From assembly GCA_030562195.1 (NCBI GenBank), contig JAUJPP010000006.1, forward strand, positions 4,278,001-4,342,000: a stretch of DNA of 64,000 nt, in the 5' to 3' direction. Position 1 is the first letter of the stretch. The number at the start of each line of letters is the position of its first letter. The stretch comes from Nipponacmea schrenckii. Taxonomy: Eukaryota > Mollusca > Gastropoda > Lottiidae. The notes below the pieces were generated by a model. That model did no database searches and was not told where the DNA came from. It saw only the letters and a list, made by a program, of their open reading frames with translations. Below are positions 1 through 10,400 of this stretch, one piece after another. The position numbers and the translations under genes are program-made.

Positions 1-820
1 TTCATTAGCCAAATAGGTGCAGAAGAGTAGGAGGTTAATGTCCATACATTTGATTTCATTTCCGAATTCATCTGATGGCATTCTGTTACTGAGATTGTCT
101 TTTTCTTTCTTCAGATTAAATGAAGACTAGATTTACTGCATTTCTACTCTAAAGAGCGGTGGAAATAATCCGGACGCAATGCAACTTTCGATTATTTTTA
201 AATACTGCGTCTTAAAATGAATTTAAAAAAAAGTTTTATAAGAGCATATATTCATCAGCTTATTTATAAACCTGCTGTCATAAATAACATAACTGAATCC
301 TTATATAATATAATATAAACAATTGCAGCTTAAGGTCTCAGCCTCCGCCTATTTATTTTTCACTGTTTCGATAAAAACACACAATCCTCCACACCTGGCA
401 CTGGACCCGCTGAACGGAACAATGTATGGTTCGTACGAGAACGCGTCTAACCTTATTTCTATAATGTGAGAACGACTCTTTGGTTTCGGATGTTCTTGTG
501 TCATTTACGTGTAAGAACCATACATAGATCCGTATGACCGAACCCATTCTAGTCTCATTTTATCCTGGATTTACAGGCATATTTACTCCAAGGTCATGTG
601 ACTCATTTATAATTTATTGAAGGTCATTTCGTGAATCATCAAGTTATTACCGTCGTAATTAGAATAATTAATTAGCTAGTCTGTTAACTGAACGAACTTA
701 GTACAACAATTTATTACATAATAAATTTGTTTTTAATTCTATTTATTTTTTGTACGTTACTTTCGGGTTGCATGCAACAGTTAATTCACATATAGTTTGG
801 TGATGATAATGATAATAAAG
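1..820. other. AT-rich non-coding stretch
   Basis: I see no supported gene here; short open frames are scattered and have no recognisable domain. The first 45 bases resemble, in reverse orientation, a segment near 16690-16730 (shared core around 'tactcttctgcacct'), so part of this is dispersed repeat. If the missing 5' exon of the arrestin-domain gene lies to the left of the window, this is inside its first intron; that is inference. Confidence 0.4.
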
Positions 821-2310
821 GTGTATCACAATATATCACAATACGCATAACAATACAGGGGAATGTATCGCAATATATCACAATACGCATCACAATACAG
901 GGGGGTGTATCGTAGTATATCACAATACGTATCACAATACAGGGGGTTGAGGTGTATCACAATACGGGGGGTGTATCGCAATATATCACAATACGTATCA
1001 AAATACGGGGAGGTGTATCGCAATATATCGCAATACGCATTACAATACAGGTGGTTGGGGTGTATCGCAATATATCACAATGCGCATCACAATACAGGTG
1101 GTTGGGGTGTATCGCAATATATCACAATATGTATCAAAATACGGGGAGGTGTATCGCAATATATCGCAATACGCATTACAATACAGGTGGTTGGGGTGTA
1201 TCCAATATATCACAATGCGCATCACAATACAGGTGGTTGGGGTGTATCGCAATATATCACAATATGTATCACAATACGGGGGGTGTATCGCAATATATCA
1301 CAATACGCATCACAATACAGGGGGGTGTATCGTAGTATATCACCATACGCATCACAATACAGGGGGTTTGGGTGTATAGCAATATATCACAATACGTACC
1401 ACAATACAGGGGGGTGTATCGCAATATATCACAATACAGGGGAGTGTATCGTAGTATATCACAATACGCATCACAATACAGGGGGGTGTATCGTAGTATA
1501 TCACAACACAGGGAGGTATATCGCATTATATCACAATACGCATCACAATACAGGGGGTTGGGGTGTATCGCAATATATCACAATATGTATCACAATACGG
1601 GGGGGGTATCGCAATATATCACAATACGTACCACAATACGGGGAGGTGTATCGCAATATATCGCAATTTTTCCCTCACAATACAGGGGGTGGGTGTATCG
1701 CAATATATCACAATACGGGGGGGGGGGGGGGGGGTATCGCAATATATCACAATACGTACCACAATACAGGGGGGTGTATCGCAATATATCACAATACGCA
1801 TCACAATACAGGGGGTGAATCGTAGTATATCACAACACAGGGAGGTATATCGCATTATATCACAATACGCATCACAATAAGGGGGTTGGGGTGTATCGCA
1901 ATATATCACAAGATGTATCACAATACGGGGGGGGGGGGGGGTATCGCAATATATCACAATACGCATCACAATACAGGGGGTGTATCGCAATATATCACAA
2001 TACATATCACAATACAGGGGGTGTATCGCAATATATCACAATACGCATCACAATACAGGTGGTTGGGGTGTATCGCAATATATCACAATACAGGGGGTTG
2101 GGGTGTATCGCAATATATCACAATATGTACCACAATACGGGGAGGTGTATCGCAATATATCACAATACAGGGGGTTGGGGTGTATCGCAATATATCACAA
2201 TATGTATCACAATACGGGGGGTGTATCGCAATATATCACAATACGTACCACAATACGGGGAGGTGTATCGCAATATATCGCAATACGCATTAGAAAATAC
2301 GGGGATGTAT
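821..2310. repeat. About 40-bp minisatellite with G-tracts
   Basis: This is a head-to-tail array of a roughly 40-bp unit built from 'gtatcgcaatatatcacaat', 'acgcatcacaatacag' and a variable run of G, about 35-40 copies. Variants differ in the G-run (ggggg, gtggttgggg, ggggaggt) and in a shorter form lacking the second 'atcacaatac'. Two units carry long homopolymer G runs (around 1717-1733 and 1927-1940). All six frames contain long open frames rich in Tyr, Ile, Ser and Asn because the unit has few stops; these are by-products of the repeat, not genes. Confidence 0.95.
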
Positions 2311-2383
2311 CGCTTGGACTTTAATAAATCAATAAATGTGATGAAGATAAAGCATCTTTAGCAGACTTGAGAGGTTTCTAGCA

Positions 2384-2614
2384 TCAAATTTCCATTTCGA
2401 GGATCAGCTCTACTGTGATTGTTAGGATAATGTCTTTGATATATGCTAGGAGGTGAAGAAATGCCAATTGGCAATCTCTTAGATCGATCATGTGTATTAA
2501 AATTACATATTGTTGACTTTCTTCGTCCAACAACAATTGGTGAGCACGAAAGCATTGTGGTCTCAGCCCCAGCTTTACCATTAAGAGTTGTCTTGATACC
2601 AAATATGTTACCAA
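2384..2614 (-). pseudogene. Decayed Ty3/gypsy reverse transcriptase fragment
   Basis: On the minus strand one frame reads HQLLLDEESQQYV and, after a frame change, the next frame continues NTHDRSKRLPIGISSPPSIYQR. Together they match the order of the reverse transcriptase block around the LPFGI.SAP motif of Ty3/gypsy polymerases. The catalytic YxDD is not preserved and the frame is broken, so this is a dead scrap. It is not the family of the intact element at 5455-13085, whose corresponding block reads [13 protein letters not shown]. Homology is judged by eye only. Confidence 0.55.
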
Positions 2615-3720
2615 GTCATGAATATATCATATAATAGTCATATATATAATACCAAAATATCTGAATAATTCTGAATATCATTTTCAATACTGAATTGGAT
2701 ATGAATTGAACAAAGTTTGCCAGTCTAACTTATCTTTGGAATGTAAGTCTCTATCTACAAGCGAAGGACCACAACTACTGTCATTGTATTTGGTTCCGTC
2801 TTGTTTACACGGCTGGTGTTGACAGTGAAGCAAACATCCCACAACATTATGATCTTATCATCGGAATATCAATGCAAAAACAATGTCTGAAAGTGTTAAT
2901 GGATTATCAGGTTCGAATTGTACGCATTTACAATTAATACAAATACCCGGTTGTCCAGACTGATTTCTTCATCAAAACATAATGATTCTTCTTTTGTAAT
3001 CAACACAGAAAAAAACATGTTCAATAACAGGAGGAATAGGGGAAGTCATCTTTACAGAGTACATAATTGTAAAAAAGGAGTCCGGAAACGTTGAAGGAAA
3101 GGTCATCTTATCATTGGTTGTAGTGGTTACATGATAATAGATTGATTGTGCAGTGTCTAAAGTATTGTAGGTTAGGGCCCCAGATGATGGTTCCCATTGG
3201 AACAGACAAGTCCATTGCAACGATTTCTCAGGCGTGCTTTGATCACTTTGAGTTTACAAAATCAAAAAATGTACATGCGACTTAATGGCAGGGGTGATGA
3301 ACCCTTCTTTCACCAGAGATCAGTAAATAACAGCCGAACCCTTAACACAGTTAAGTCCGATTGGTATCTGTTGTTGATAACAATGATAATACTAGAACTG
3401 CGTTGCAGTACTGAAGGGTTCCTCTTAAAGGTTTTATTTAAAAAGTTAAGATATGTCTAAATGTTAACAAAATCAAGTGATATTAGAACTCTTTAACAAT
3501 TCATGTGTTGCCATTCAAATTAAGTTCAACTGGCCTCACTTCCAGTAATATTGCGTGACAGTGTTCCACTCAAGTTTCGTAAAGATCGCACCGGTAGATT
3601 TTGAGAATTTCAAGGTCATCTGATATAACATCCATCCACTTCCAAGTCTTCTATTAGCCAATCGTCTACTAGTAATTCCAATCAACCTTCTACTTCTTCT
3701 AATTCACCCCTCAACCTCTG
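2615..3720. other. Unassigned interval before PLE copy A
   Basis: There is no recognisable gene. An 82-codon minus-strand open frame at 2972-3220 and an 87-codon plus frame at 3197-3460 have no family motif I know and no convincing splice context. The last ~200 bases before 3721 are Ser/Pro-codon rich and probably belong to the 5' part of the Penelope-like element that follows. Confidence 0.35.
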
Positions 3721-4554
3721 ATGTCAGTAAGAACAACAAAACCAAAGACTTCTTTAACTACTAGTTCTGCTCCTAAGGCAACCAGTCCTCCATCTTTTTC
3801 TTCAACGTCTAAACCTTTATCATCTTCTGTCGGAAAAAATTTTCAGCCACCACAATCCCCTATCAGATCATCACCAAGATTGTCCTTATCTCAGCCAATA
3901 CCATCACCCCCATCATCATCTCCTCCCCCTCAATCCTCACAACTAGCAGCACAGAAATCCTCATGTCGACGCTTAGACCTGAACCTGGAGGCCCCATTAT
4001 CACCACGCCGGCACGATAACCGCAACAAAGCACAATGGATCCTCCCACCTGTAACTAAACCAGTTTTAATCATCGGTTCGTCTAATTTGAGTAGAATTAC
4101 CCGGGGTAGACCAAATACTCAAATAGAGTCATATCCTGGTGGTAAAATTAGCCATCTGAAAACTATCATGTCTGAATACCAATCTTCCTCTGTCAGCCCA
4201 GAACATATTGTCTTCCATATTGGATTAAACAACCGTAGTGAACCTGCTTCTTCTTCACATAGACAGATGATGGATTTGTTATCTTCAGCCTCAACCACCT
4301 TCCCTGATTCCAAACTTTACTTGACCCACATCCCAACCAGCTTCGCATTCCAACAGAAATTCAAAGAAGACAACAAAAATATTCAAGCTTTTAATGAACT
4401 AAATTCCAAACAGTCTCCACCAAACGTCACCATTATTCCGCCAGTAGCCTTCAATATCAAAACAAAGAATGACCACATACATTGGGAACCTAAGACAGCC
4501 GATAACATTTTACAGCACTGGATCAACCATATATCATCCACACCTTTAAACTAA
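3721..4554 (+). CDS. PLE copy A ORF1: SGNH-hydrolase-like protein (277 aa)
   Basis: This is an intact 277-residue ORF. Residues 1-110 are low-complexity Ser/Pro/Thr-rich. The C-terminal half carries an SGNH (GDSL-type esterase) pattern: LIIGSSN with the likely nucleophile in GSS at 119-121, HIGLNN at 166-171 (the Asn block), and DHIHW at 251-255 (the DxxH block). The canonical GDS is replaced by GSS. The same layout occurs in copy B at 30005-30886 with about one-third identity by eye, so purifying selection on the fold is plausible. The stop TAA at 4552-4554 directly follows the heptamer T TTA AAC, and ORF2 is open in the -1 frame across this point. The start at 3721 is simply the first ATG of the frame. 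Whether it is an active esterase or an RNA/protein-binding module is unknown. Confidence 0.75.
   Translation: MSVRTTKPKTSLTTSSAPKATSPPSFSSTSKPLSSSVGKNFQPPQSPIRSSPRLSLSQPIPSPPSSSPPPQSSQLAAQKSSCRRLDLNLEAPLSPRRHDNRNKAQWILPPVTKPVLIIGSSNLSRITRGRPNTQIESYPGGKISHLKTIMSEYQSSSVSPEHIVFHIGLNNRSEPASSSHRQMMDLLSSASTTFPDSKLYLTHIPTSFAFQQKFKEDNKNIQAFNELNSKQSPPNVTIIPPVAFNIKTKNDHIHWEPKTADNILQHWINHISSTPLN
4545..4551 (+). promoter_or_regulatory. Candidate -1 ribosomal frameshift heptamer (PLE copy A)
   Basis: In the ORF1 frame the codons are CCT TTA AAC TAA, giving T TTA AAC (X XXY YYZ). Slipping back one base reads TTT AAA CTA and enters ORF2, which stays open to 5015. A GTCC...GGAC hairpin can form about 12-35 nt downstream. 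The heptamer is conserved in copy B. Confidence 0.65.
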
Positions 4555-5454
4555 TAGCGGGGGGTCCTATAATATCACAATTGGGACAAACTATAGTTAA
4601 CTTAAGCTCCCAGAACCTCAATGATGCACAACGAAGCCTACTAAATAAAGGACTCAAATTCGTACCTTCCCGAAAAATGACGTCGCACACTCCTCTACTT
4701 GAAGCTACTGAACGATTTCAACGGAACTTGAAACTCAATTATTTTTATAGAAATACGCCTTCTCGTGGTCCTATAACCAAGTTTATTGAAAAATCAAAAT
4801 TTACTCCTGCTGATAAAACCATAGATCCAGAAATTTTAGACGTGTTTAAAGAAATGAATGACCAAGTTTCCAATTTACCACTGGTAAATGAAAAGAATAA
4901 TTTATCTCACGCTGAACGTACTGCTTTGAACGCTCTAAGAAATGATAAATCCGTTGTTATTAAGAAAAGTGACAAAGGTAGTTGTTGTGTCATTTTAAAT
5001 AGGCAGGATTATATATAAGAAGCAGAAGCGCAACTAGGCAATACTGCTCATTACTCTGTTCTCCCAAATCCAATTTACCAAGAAACTGCTACCATGATTA
5101 CAGGAATTCTAAAAACTCTAGTGAACAAAGACTTTATAAATCAAAAACAATTTAATTATTTGAAACCCGACGCAGCCCCTAGACGACGTCACATGTATAC
5201 ACTTCTAAAAATCCATAAAAATCCCGAAACAGAATGGTTTGAGCCACTTAAAATTCCCAAGGGTCGTCCAATTATCTCGGACTGTGCAAGTGAGTCCTAC
5301 AGAGTATCTGAGTATATCGATCATTTCCTCTTGCCTCTTGCTTCTAAACATCCTGCCTATTTGAAAGACACAAATGACTTCGTACAAAAAATCAAACAAC
5401 TTAATATTCCGGCAAATGCGCTCTTGGTTTCTCTAGACGTTCAAAGTATGTACA
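4545..5454 (+). pseudogene. PLE copy A ORF2: reverse transcriptase, nonsense-mutated and truncated
   Basis: This frame is the -1 frame of ORF1 and holds the N-terminal part of a Penelope-like polymerase. Landmarks are LGQT near 4581, KKSDKGSCCVILNR near 4966-5007, PKGRPIISDC near 5254-5286 and SLDVQSMY near 5431-5453 (RT motif A with its Asp). It aligns through its length with copy B ORF2. A single TAA at 5016-5018 interrupts the frame after QDYI; the reading continues in the same frame until 5454, where the long terminal repeat of the gypsy element cuts it inside motif A. The rest of RT and the GIY-YIG nuclease are absent from this locus, so the copy is dead. Confidence 0.8.
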
Positions 5455-6144
5455 TGTGACGATAAGGAATAAGACTGTAGATTAGGGGGGTATATTTTTG
5501 AAGGCTTTACAGTTAAAGGGAAGTAACTATGTTGTGACTTTCTGGGTTTGATGATAACCGGAAGTCATAATCAGTTTCTAGTTACTCCACAGTCAAAGAA
5601 TAAAGCATTGTCCTAAAATTCTTATTCTTCTCCTTCACAGGTATTTAGATTATCATTTGATATAAAATATGTTCAGTTGTTGTCATAAATAGTTTGTTTA
5701 TCGTTTGCAATTTGAATTGAGAAAGAAACAATTTATTTGTGGGTTTAGCAAAAGAAAACCACGTGAGGGAATTGAAATCCATAGTGGCCATGTTGGTGTC
5801 TGTGATTTCCATCCATAAAATCGTAAATTCAGTATTCAAGTTATAATCATTTATTAAGTTCAGCTGTATAATTCTGTAAACTTTGAAATGTTGTATTTGT
5901 TCAGAAACTGTTCAATATTTATTTCCATGTTGTGGGAAGTCATAATCAGTTTCTAGTTACTCCACAGTCAAAGAATAAAGCATTGTCCTAAAATTCTTAT
6001 TCTTCTCCTTCACAGGTGCTGGTAGGCCTAGTTGTTACAGCTTTGGCATCATTTTGCAGATCCACGAACCACCTTAGCCTTGTCTACACTAAATAACAGT
6101 TTACCCCTAGTATTTACAAGCCACATGCCCTATTTAGTGTAACA
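5455..6144 (+). repeat. 5' LTR of the gypsy element
   Basis: It starts TGTGACGATAAGG after the truncated PLE and ends ...TTTAGTGTAACA just before the primer binding site. An ~82-bp segment occurs twice inside the LTR (5560-5641 and 5935-6017), each copy with an AATAAA in 'aagaataaagcattg' and a 'cttctccttcacag' pyrimidine tract. The two copies flank a ~290-bp core. Confidence 0.92.
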
Positions 6145-6146
6145 AT

Positions 6147-6164
6147 TGGGGGCTTGTCCGGGAT
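6147..6164 (+). other. Primer binding site, tRNA-Pro type
   Basis: TGGGGGCTTGTCCGGGAT lies two bases after the 5' LTR. It matches the classical 18-nt tRNA-Pro primer binding site of murine-type retroviruses except for one C-to-T change at position 9. Confidence 0.8.
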
Positions 6165-6271
6165 TCTGCTTCCATGTTAGTGTCATCTATGGTCCAGTTG
6201 TTAACAGGTTGTTTAAAGACTATAGATTGTGACCAAAGCCTGTATATTGTAACTCACCTATAATACCAACC

Positions 6272-7468
6272 ATGGAAGAAGAACTGTTTGAAGTTAAAAG
6301 TAAATTATATCAACTGTCATTACCTCAGTTATTAAAGTTATTGATGGAGTTACGACTTAGTTCGAAAGATGTAAAATCTCGTTCGGCAGCTGTTAAAGTT
6401 GTTGACGCTTTGTTGGACAATGAAGATGAATTTGATGAGAATCTCAAACGTCTAAATGAGTGTCTCACCGTGATCATGTCTAATAAATCTGTTCCAGTAG
6501 AACTAGTTGAGGTTGAACAGCCAGGTGATGTCACTACAACAGAAAGCGTCACATTGGACTCATCTAACACTGTTGAAGTTGTCAAGCGAGAATTTCGGAT
6601 CCAAGGTCAAGTCTGCGAGAAGAAAGGCATTTCTTTCATGAATCTAGTCCGTCAAATTGATTGTGCCTTACAGAAGCAATATCCCAGTGATGAAATAGTC
6701 AGTGCTGTACTTAAAGCCATCCCTATTGGTTCTAACATAAGAAATTATTTAGAGGGAAGGTCCACATTGACACTTCAAGAATTACGTGGTATATTGCGTG
6801 CACACTATCACGAAAAGTCAAGTACAGAACTTTTCCATCAATTGAGTAGAGCCATACAGTCTGAAAGGGAAGATTCTCTAGACTTTCTCATTAGATGTAT
6901 GGACTTAAGACAGAAAATTCTCTTCTCATCAAAAGAAATTGGAAGTGTGCCTTATGATGTAGAGTTAGTTAATTCTATGTTCCGTAGAACAGTCGCTACT
7001 GGTTTGTTAAATGAAAGTATCCGCACAGATATGAAACCGTTCCTTGAAAAAGAAGAAACAGATCAACGTCTTATTGAAGAGTTAACATCTATATCACAAC
7101 GAGCAAATGAGAGATCAACCAAGTTATCGAATGGTACTGACACTAGTAATAAGAACAACACTTCAACTGCTGTTAAGAAACATAAAAGTGTGAACCAAGT
7201 CAAGACAGAAGAGACTATTTGCGATAATAATGACAAATTTAGTTCAGATTTGAAATCACTCATTGCTGAGGTTGCCTCCCTTGCACAGTCAATGCGTGAT
7301 AATAATAAGCCAGTTAGAGGGTATCGCAGGAGACTTATGGGTTGTAAATCTTGTATAGAATCTGGACAAAGTCATCTTTGCAAACATTGTTGGACTTGTG
7401 GGTCACCTGATCATAGACGTAGCTTTCACAGGGATACAAAGACCAATACCACCCAGCAGGAAAACTAG
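6272..7468 (+). CDS. Gag-like protein of the gypsy element (398 aa)
   Basis: This intact ORF lies between the 5' LTR and pol. It is charged and helical in character, without transmembrane segments. The central part (residues about 110-270) has the spacing and the '[28 protein letters not shown]' style seen in gypsy capsid domains. Instead of a classical CX2CX4HX4C knuckle the C-terminus carries an irregular Cys/His cluster (CKSC...[17 protein letters not shown], residues about 353-384) that could still bind zinc and nucleic acid. The ORF overlaps the pol frame from 7423 and ends TAG at 7466-7468, immediately after the sequence G GAA AAC. The start is the first ATG downstream of the leader. 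Confidence 0.82.
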   Translation: MEEELFEVKSKLYQLSLPQLLKLLMELRLSSKDVKSRSAAVKVVDALLDNEDEFDENLKRLNECLTVIMSNKSVPVELVEVEQPGDVTTTESVTLDSSNTVEVVKREFRIQGQVCEKKGISFMNLVRQIDCALQKQYPSDEIVSAVLKAIPIGSNIRNYLEGRSTLTLQELRGILRAHYHEKSSTELFHQLSRAIQSEREDSLDFLIRCMDLRQKILFSSKEIGSVPYDVELVNSMFRRTVATGLLNESIRTDMKPFLEKEETDQRLIEELTSISQRANERSTKLSNGTDTSNKNNTSTAVKKHKSVNQVKTEETICDNNDKFSSDLKSLIAEVASLAQSMRDNNKPVRGYRRRLMGCKSCIESGQSHLCKHCWTCGSPDHRRSFHRDTKTNTTQQEN

Positions 7469-10400
7469 CAAGAGTCACTGGGGAAGGGGGTCTTGTGGCT
7501 CAGGAAGTAGAAACCCCTTGTTGTTCGTATTGTGGTCATAAGAAATTGCTAAAATGTTGTTCCAATTGTCATATTTCATTGTATTGTTCTAAAGATTGTC
7601 AACAATTGGATTATGGGAGACACAAAGTACTTTGTCACAAGATTAATCAGATTACCTCCCCTTGTATAGATAGTAAGCACCATTATTCTTTAAAGGACTT
7701 AAAGGGACAGGTATTGTGTGTTTCTCCTGGTGCAAAGAGTAAATTACTAAAACTGATATCTGATGAATGTTATGTTGATTGTATGTTAAATGATACTGCT
7801 TTTAGGGTACTATGGGATACTGGAGCTCAAGTCAGTCTAATTAGTAAGGAATGGTTAGACAAAAATTTTCCAAATGCAGTTGTGCAGGATATTGGATTAT
7901 TATTGAGAAACCCCAGTGAATTTCAGCTGAAGGCTGCAAACGGGACTGAAATACCTTTCCTTGGTTGGACTGAACTGAGGTTCAAACTAAATTCATGCCC
8001 AGAAATGGTTGTTCCATTTCTCGTTTCTAAAGTACATCATATGAATTGGCCTATTGTCGGCTTTAATGTTATATCACAATACTGTCTTTCTCATGTTACA
8101 TCCAATGATATGATGTCAAACTGTTTTCCATTTTTGAGAGAAAAGCATGTTAGTCAGGTGTTGAATTTGTTAAAATCTGATAATGATTTATGTTTTGTAA
8201 ACAGTGGTCATCGAAATCTTTTAATTCCGTCTAAAAGTTCAAAAGTTATTAGGACAAAAATTCGGACTCAAAGTCGAAGTGATGCAACCCCACTTCATTG
8301 CTTGTTTACTCCTAATTTGAATAATGATAATCAGTTACAGATGACTGAAATGTTAGTGACCTTAGGTAGGCAGAATCATCTTAAGTTACTAATCACTAAT
8401 AACTCTAGTGTTGATGTTATTTTACCTCGGAAATCGGAACTTGGAGTGTTAACGACAATCAGCTCTTTAATGGAAACTGTTCCTAGTGAGAATAGACATG
8501 TAGACACTTCTAGCGTAACCAATGAAACTAAATATTCGGGTGATAAAACGAAAACTGATAGTTCACTCGAAAATTCTTGGGTACCGCCTGTAGATTTAAG
8601 TCATTTACCCGAAACTCAACAAGATGAGGTGAAAGAACTATTGTTGAAATATCCCGATGTGTTTTCAAAATCGGACGACGATATCGGGTTCGCACCGAAT
8701 TTGCAATTGGACATTAATCTCAAAGACGATATACCAGTGAAACAATCGTATATATCAATACCAGCACCACTTTATACAGAAGTCAAGGACTATATTACAA
8801 ATCTTATTGCGAAGGGATTTATCCGTAAATCGAATTCTCCCTATTCGAGTCCATTGGTTTGCGTACGCAAGAAAAATGGAGATCTCAGGTTATGCGTCGA
8901 CTATCGAAAGATTAATCAAAAGTCAGTAGTAGCCAGCAGTCCTCTACCCAGGATACAAGATGCACTCGATGGTCTTGGAGGAAGTCAGTACTTTTCCTTG
9001 TGTGACCAAGGGAAAGCGTATCACCAAGGTGTGATGACTGATAGAAGCAAACCGTATACAGCCTTCGTAACACCTTGGGGGCATTATTCGTGGGAACGTA
9101 TTCCTTTCGGACTTTCTGGCGCACCCGCGGCGTTTCAGGCATTTATGAATGACTGCTTAGAGGGTATTCGCGACGAGTTTTGTCTCCCTTATATCGACGA
9201 TATTTTAGTTTACAGTAAGACATTCTCTGAACATCTTCATCATTTATCACAAGTATTTGATAGACTGAGATCCAGCGGTGTGAAACTTAAACCTGGAAAA
9301 TGTGTTATGTTTCGACATGAGGTCAGATATTTAGGACATCTTGTAACTGCTAGTGGCTATACAATTGATCCCAATGACAAAGTGGCCGTTCTTGCGTTAA
9401 AGGATCGACTTCCTCAATGTGTCGGTGATGTTCGGAAACTATTAGGATTCATCAGTTACTATCGCCGTTACATACCGGACTTCTCTAGGAGAGCGAAACC
9501 ACTGTACAATTTATTAACCGTCGGTTCTGGAAATCAACCCAAAAAGAAAGTCAAAGGCGGTCAAGTGTCATCAAACCAGAAGATCCATTGGACCGATGAG
9601 CATCGGAAAAGTTTAGATGAGTTAATTACATTTTTGGTTTCTCCACCTGTGATGGCTTACCCCTGTTTTAATAAACCCCTTTCGCTACATGTAGATGCCT
9701 GTGCTGATGGGTTGGGTGCCATTTTATACCAGAATGGTGAAGACGGAAAACCTCATGTAGTTGCATACGCCTCTCGTACCTTGACACCGGCAGAAAAAAA
9801 CTACCACTTACATTCTGGAAAGTTGGAGTTTATCGCAATGAAATGGGCAATTGTCGACCGATTTCGTGACTACTTATATTACTGTCCCAATTTCATCGTA
9901 TATAGTGATAATAGTCCTCTCAGTTATGTAATGAACACTCCTAGATTAGATGCTACGCGTTTGAGATGGATTTCAGAACTTTCTGACTTTAACTTCACTA
10001 TAAAATATAAACCAGGTAGACTTAACAGTGACGCTGACGGTTTAAGCAGAATGCCTCTTGATTTTGATCAGTATAAAAGTGCTTGTACTCAGATTGTCGA
10101 CAAAGATATATTATCTACTTTGGTAAACTCATTTACATTACAAGACGATAGAAAGTTAATATGGTGTAACAGTGTTTATGGTGATCAATCCGATGGAAGA
10201 AATTTAAGCGGACATCGAGTATTCAGTAAAGATGAGATTGGTTCTGAACAAGACAAGGATCCTGGTATATCCTTCGTTAAGGAGCTCGTAAAGAGTGGTC
10301 GTAAGCCTACGTCTGCTGAAAGGAAGTCTTGTCCCGTAGAATCCACTCGATTGCTTCATGAATTGTCGTCCTTGATTATTGACCATGATGGTTTACTTAA

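Noticed and set aside
826..2361. Long Tyr/Ile/Asn-rich open frames on both strands
   Set aside because: They follow the 40-bp minisatellite unit in all frames and have no non-repeat sequence or domain.
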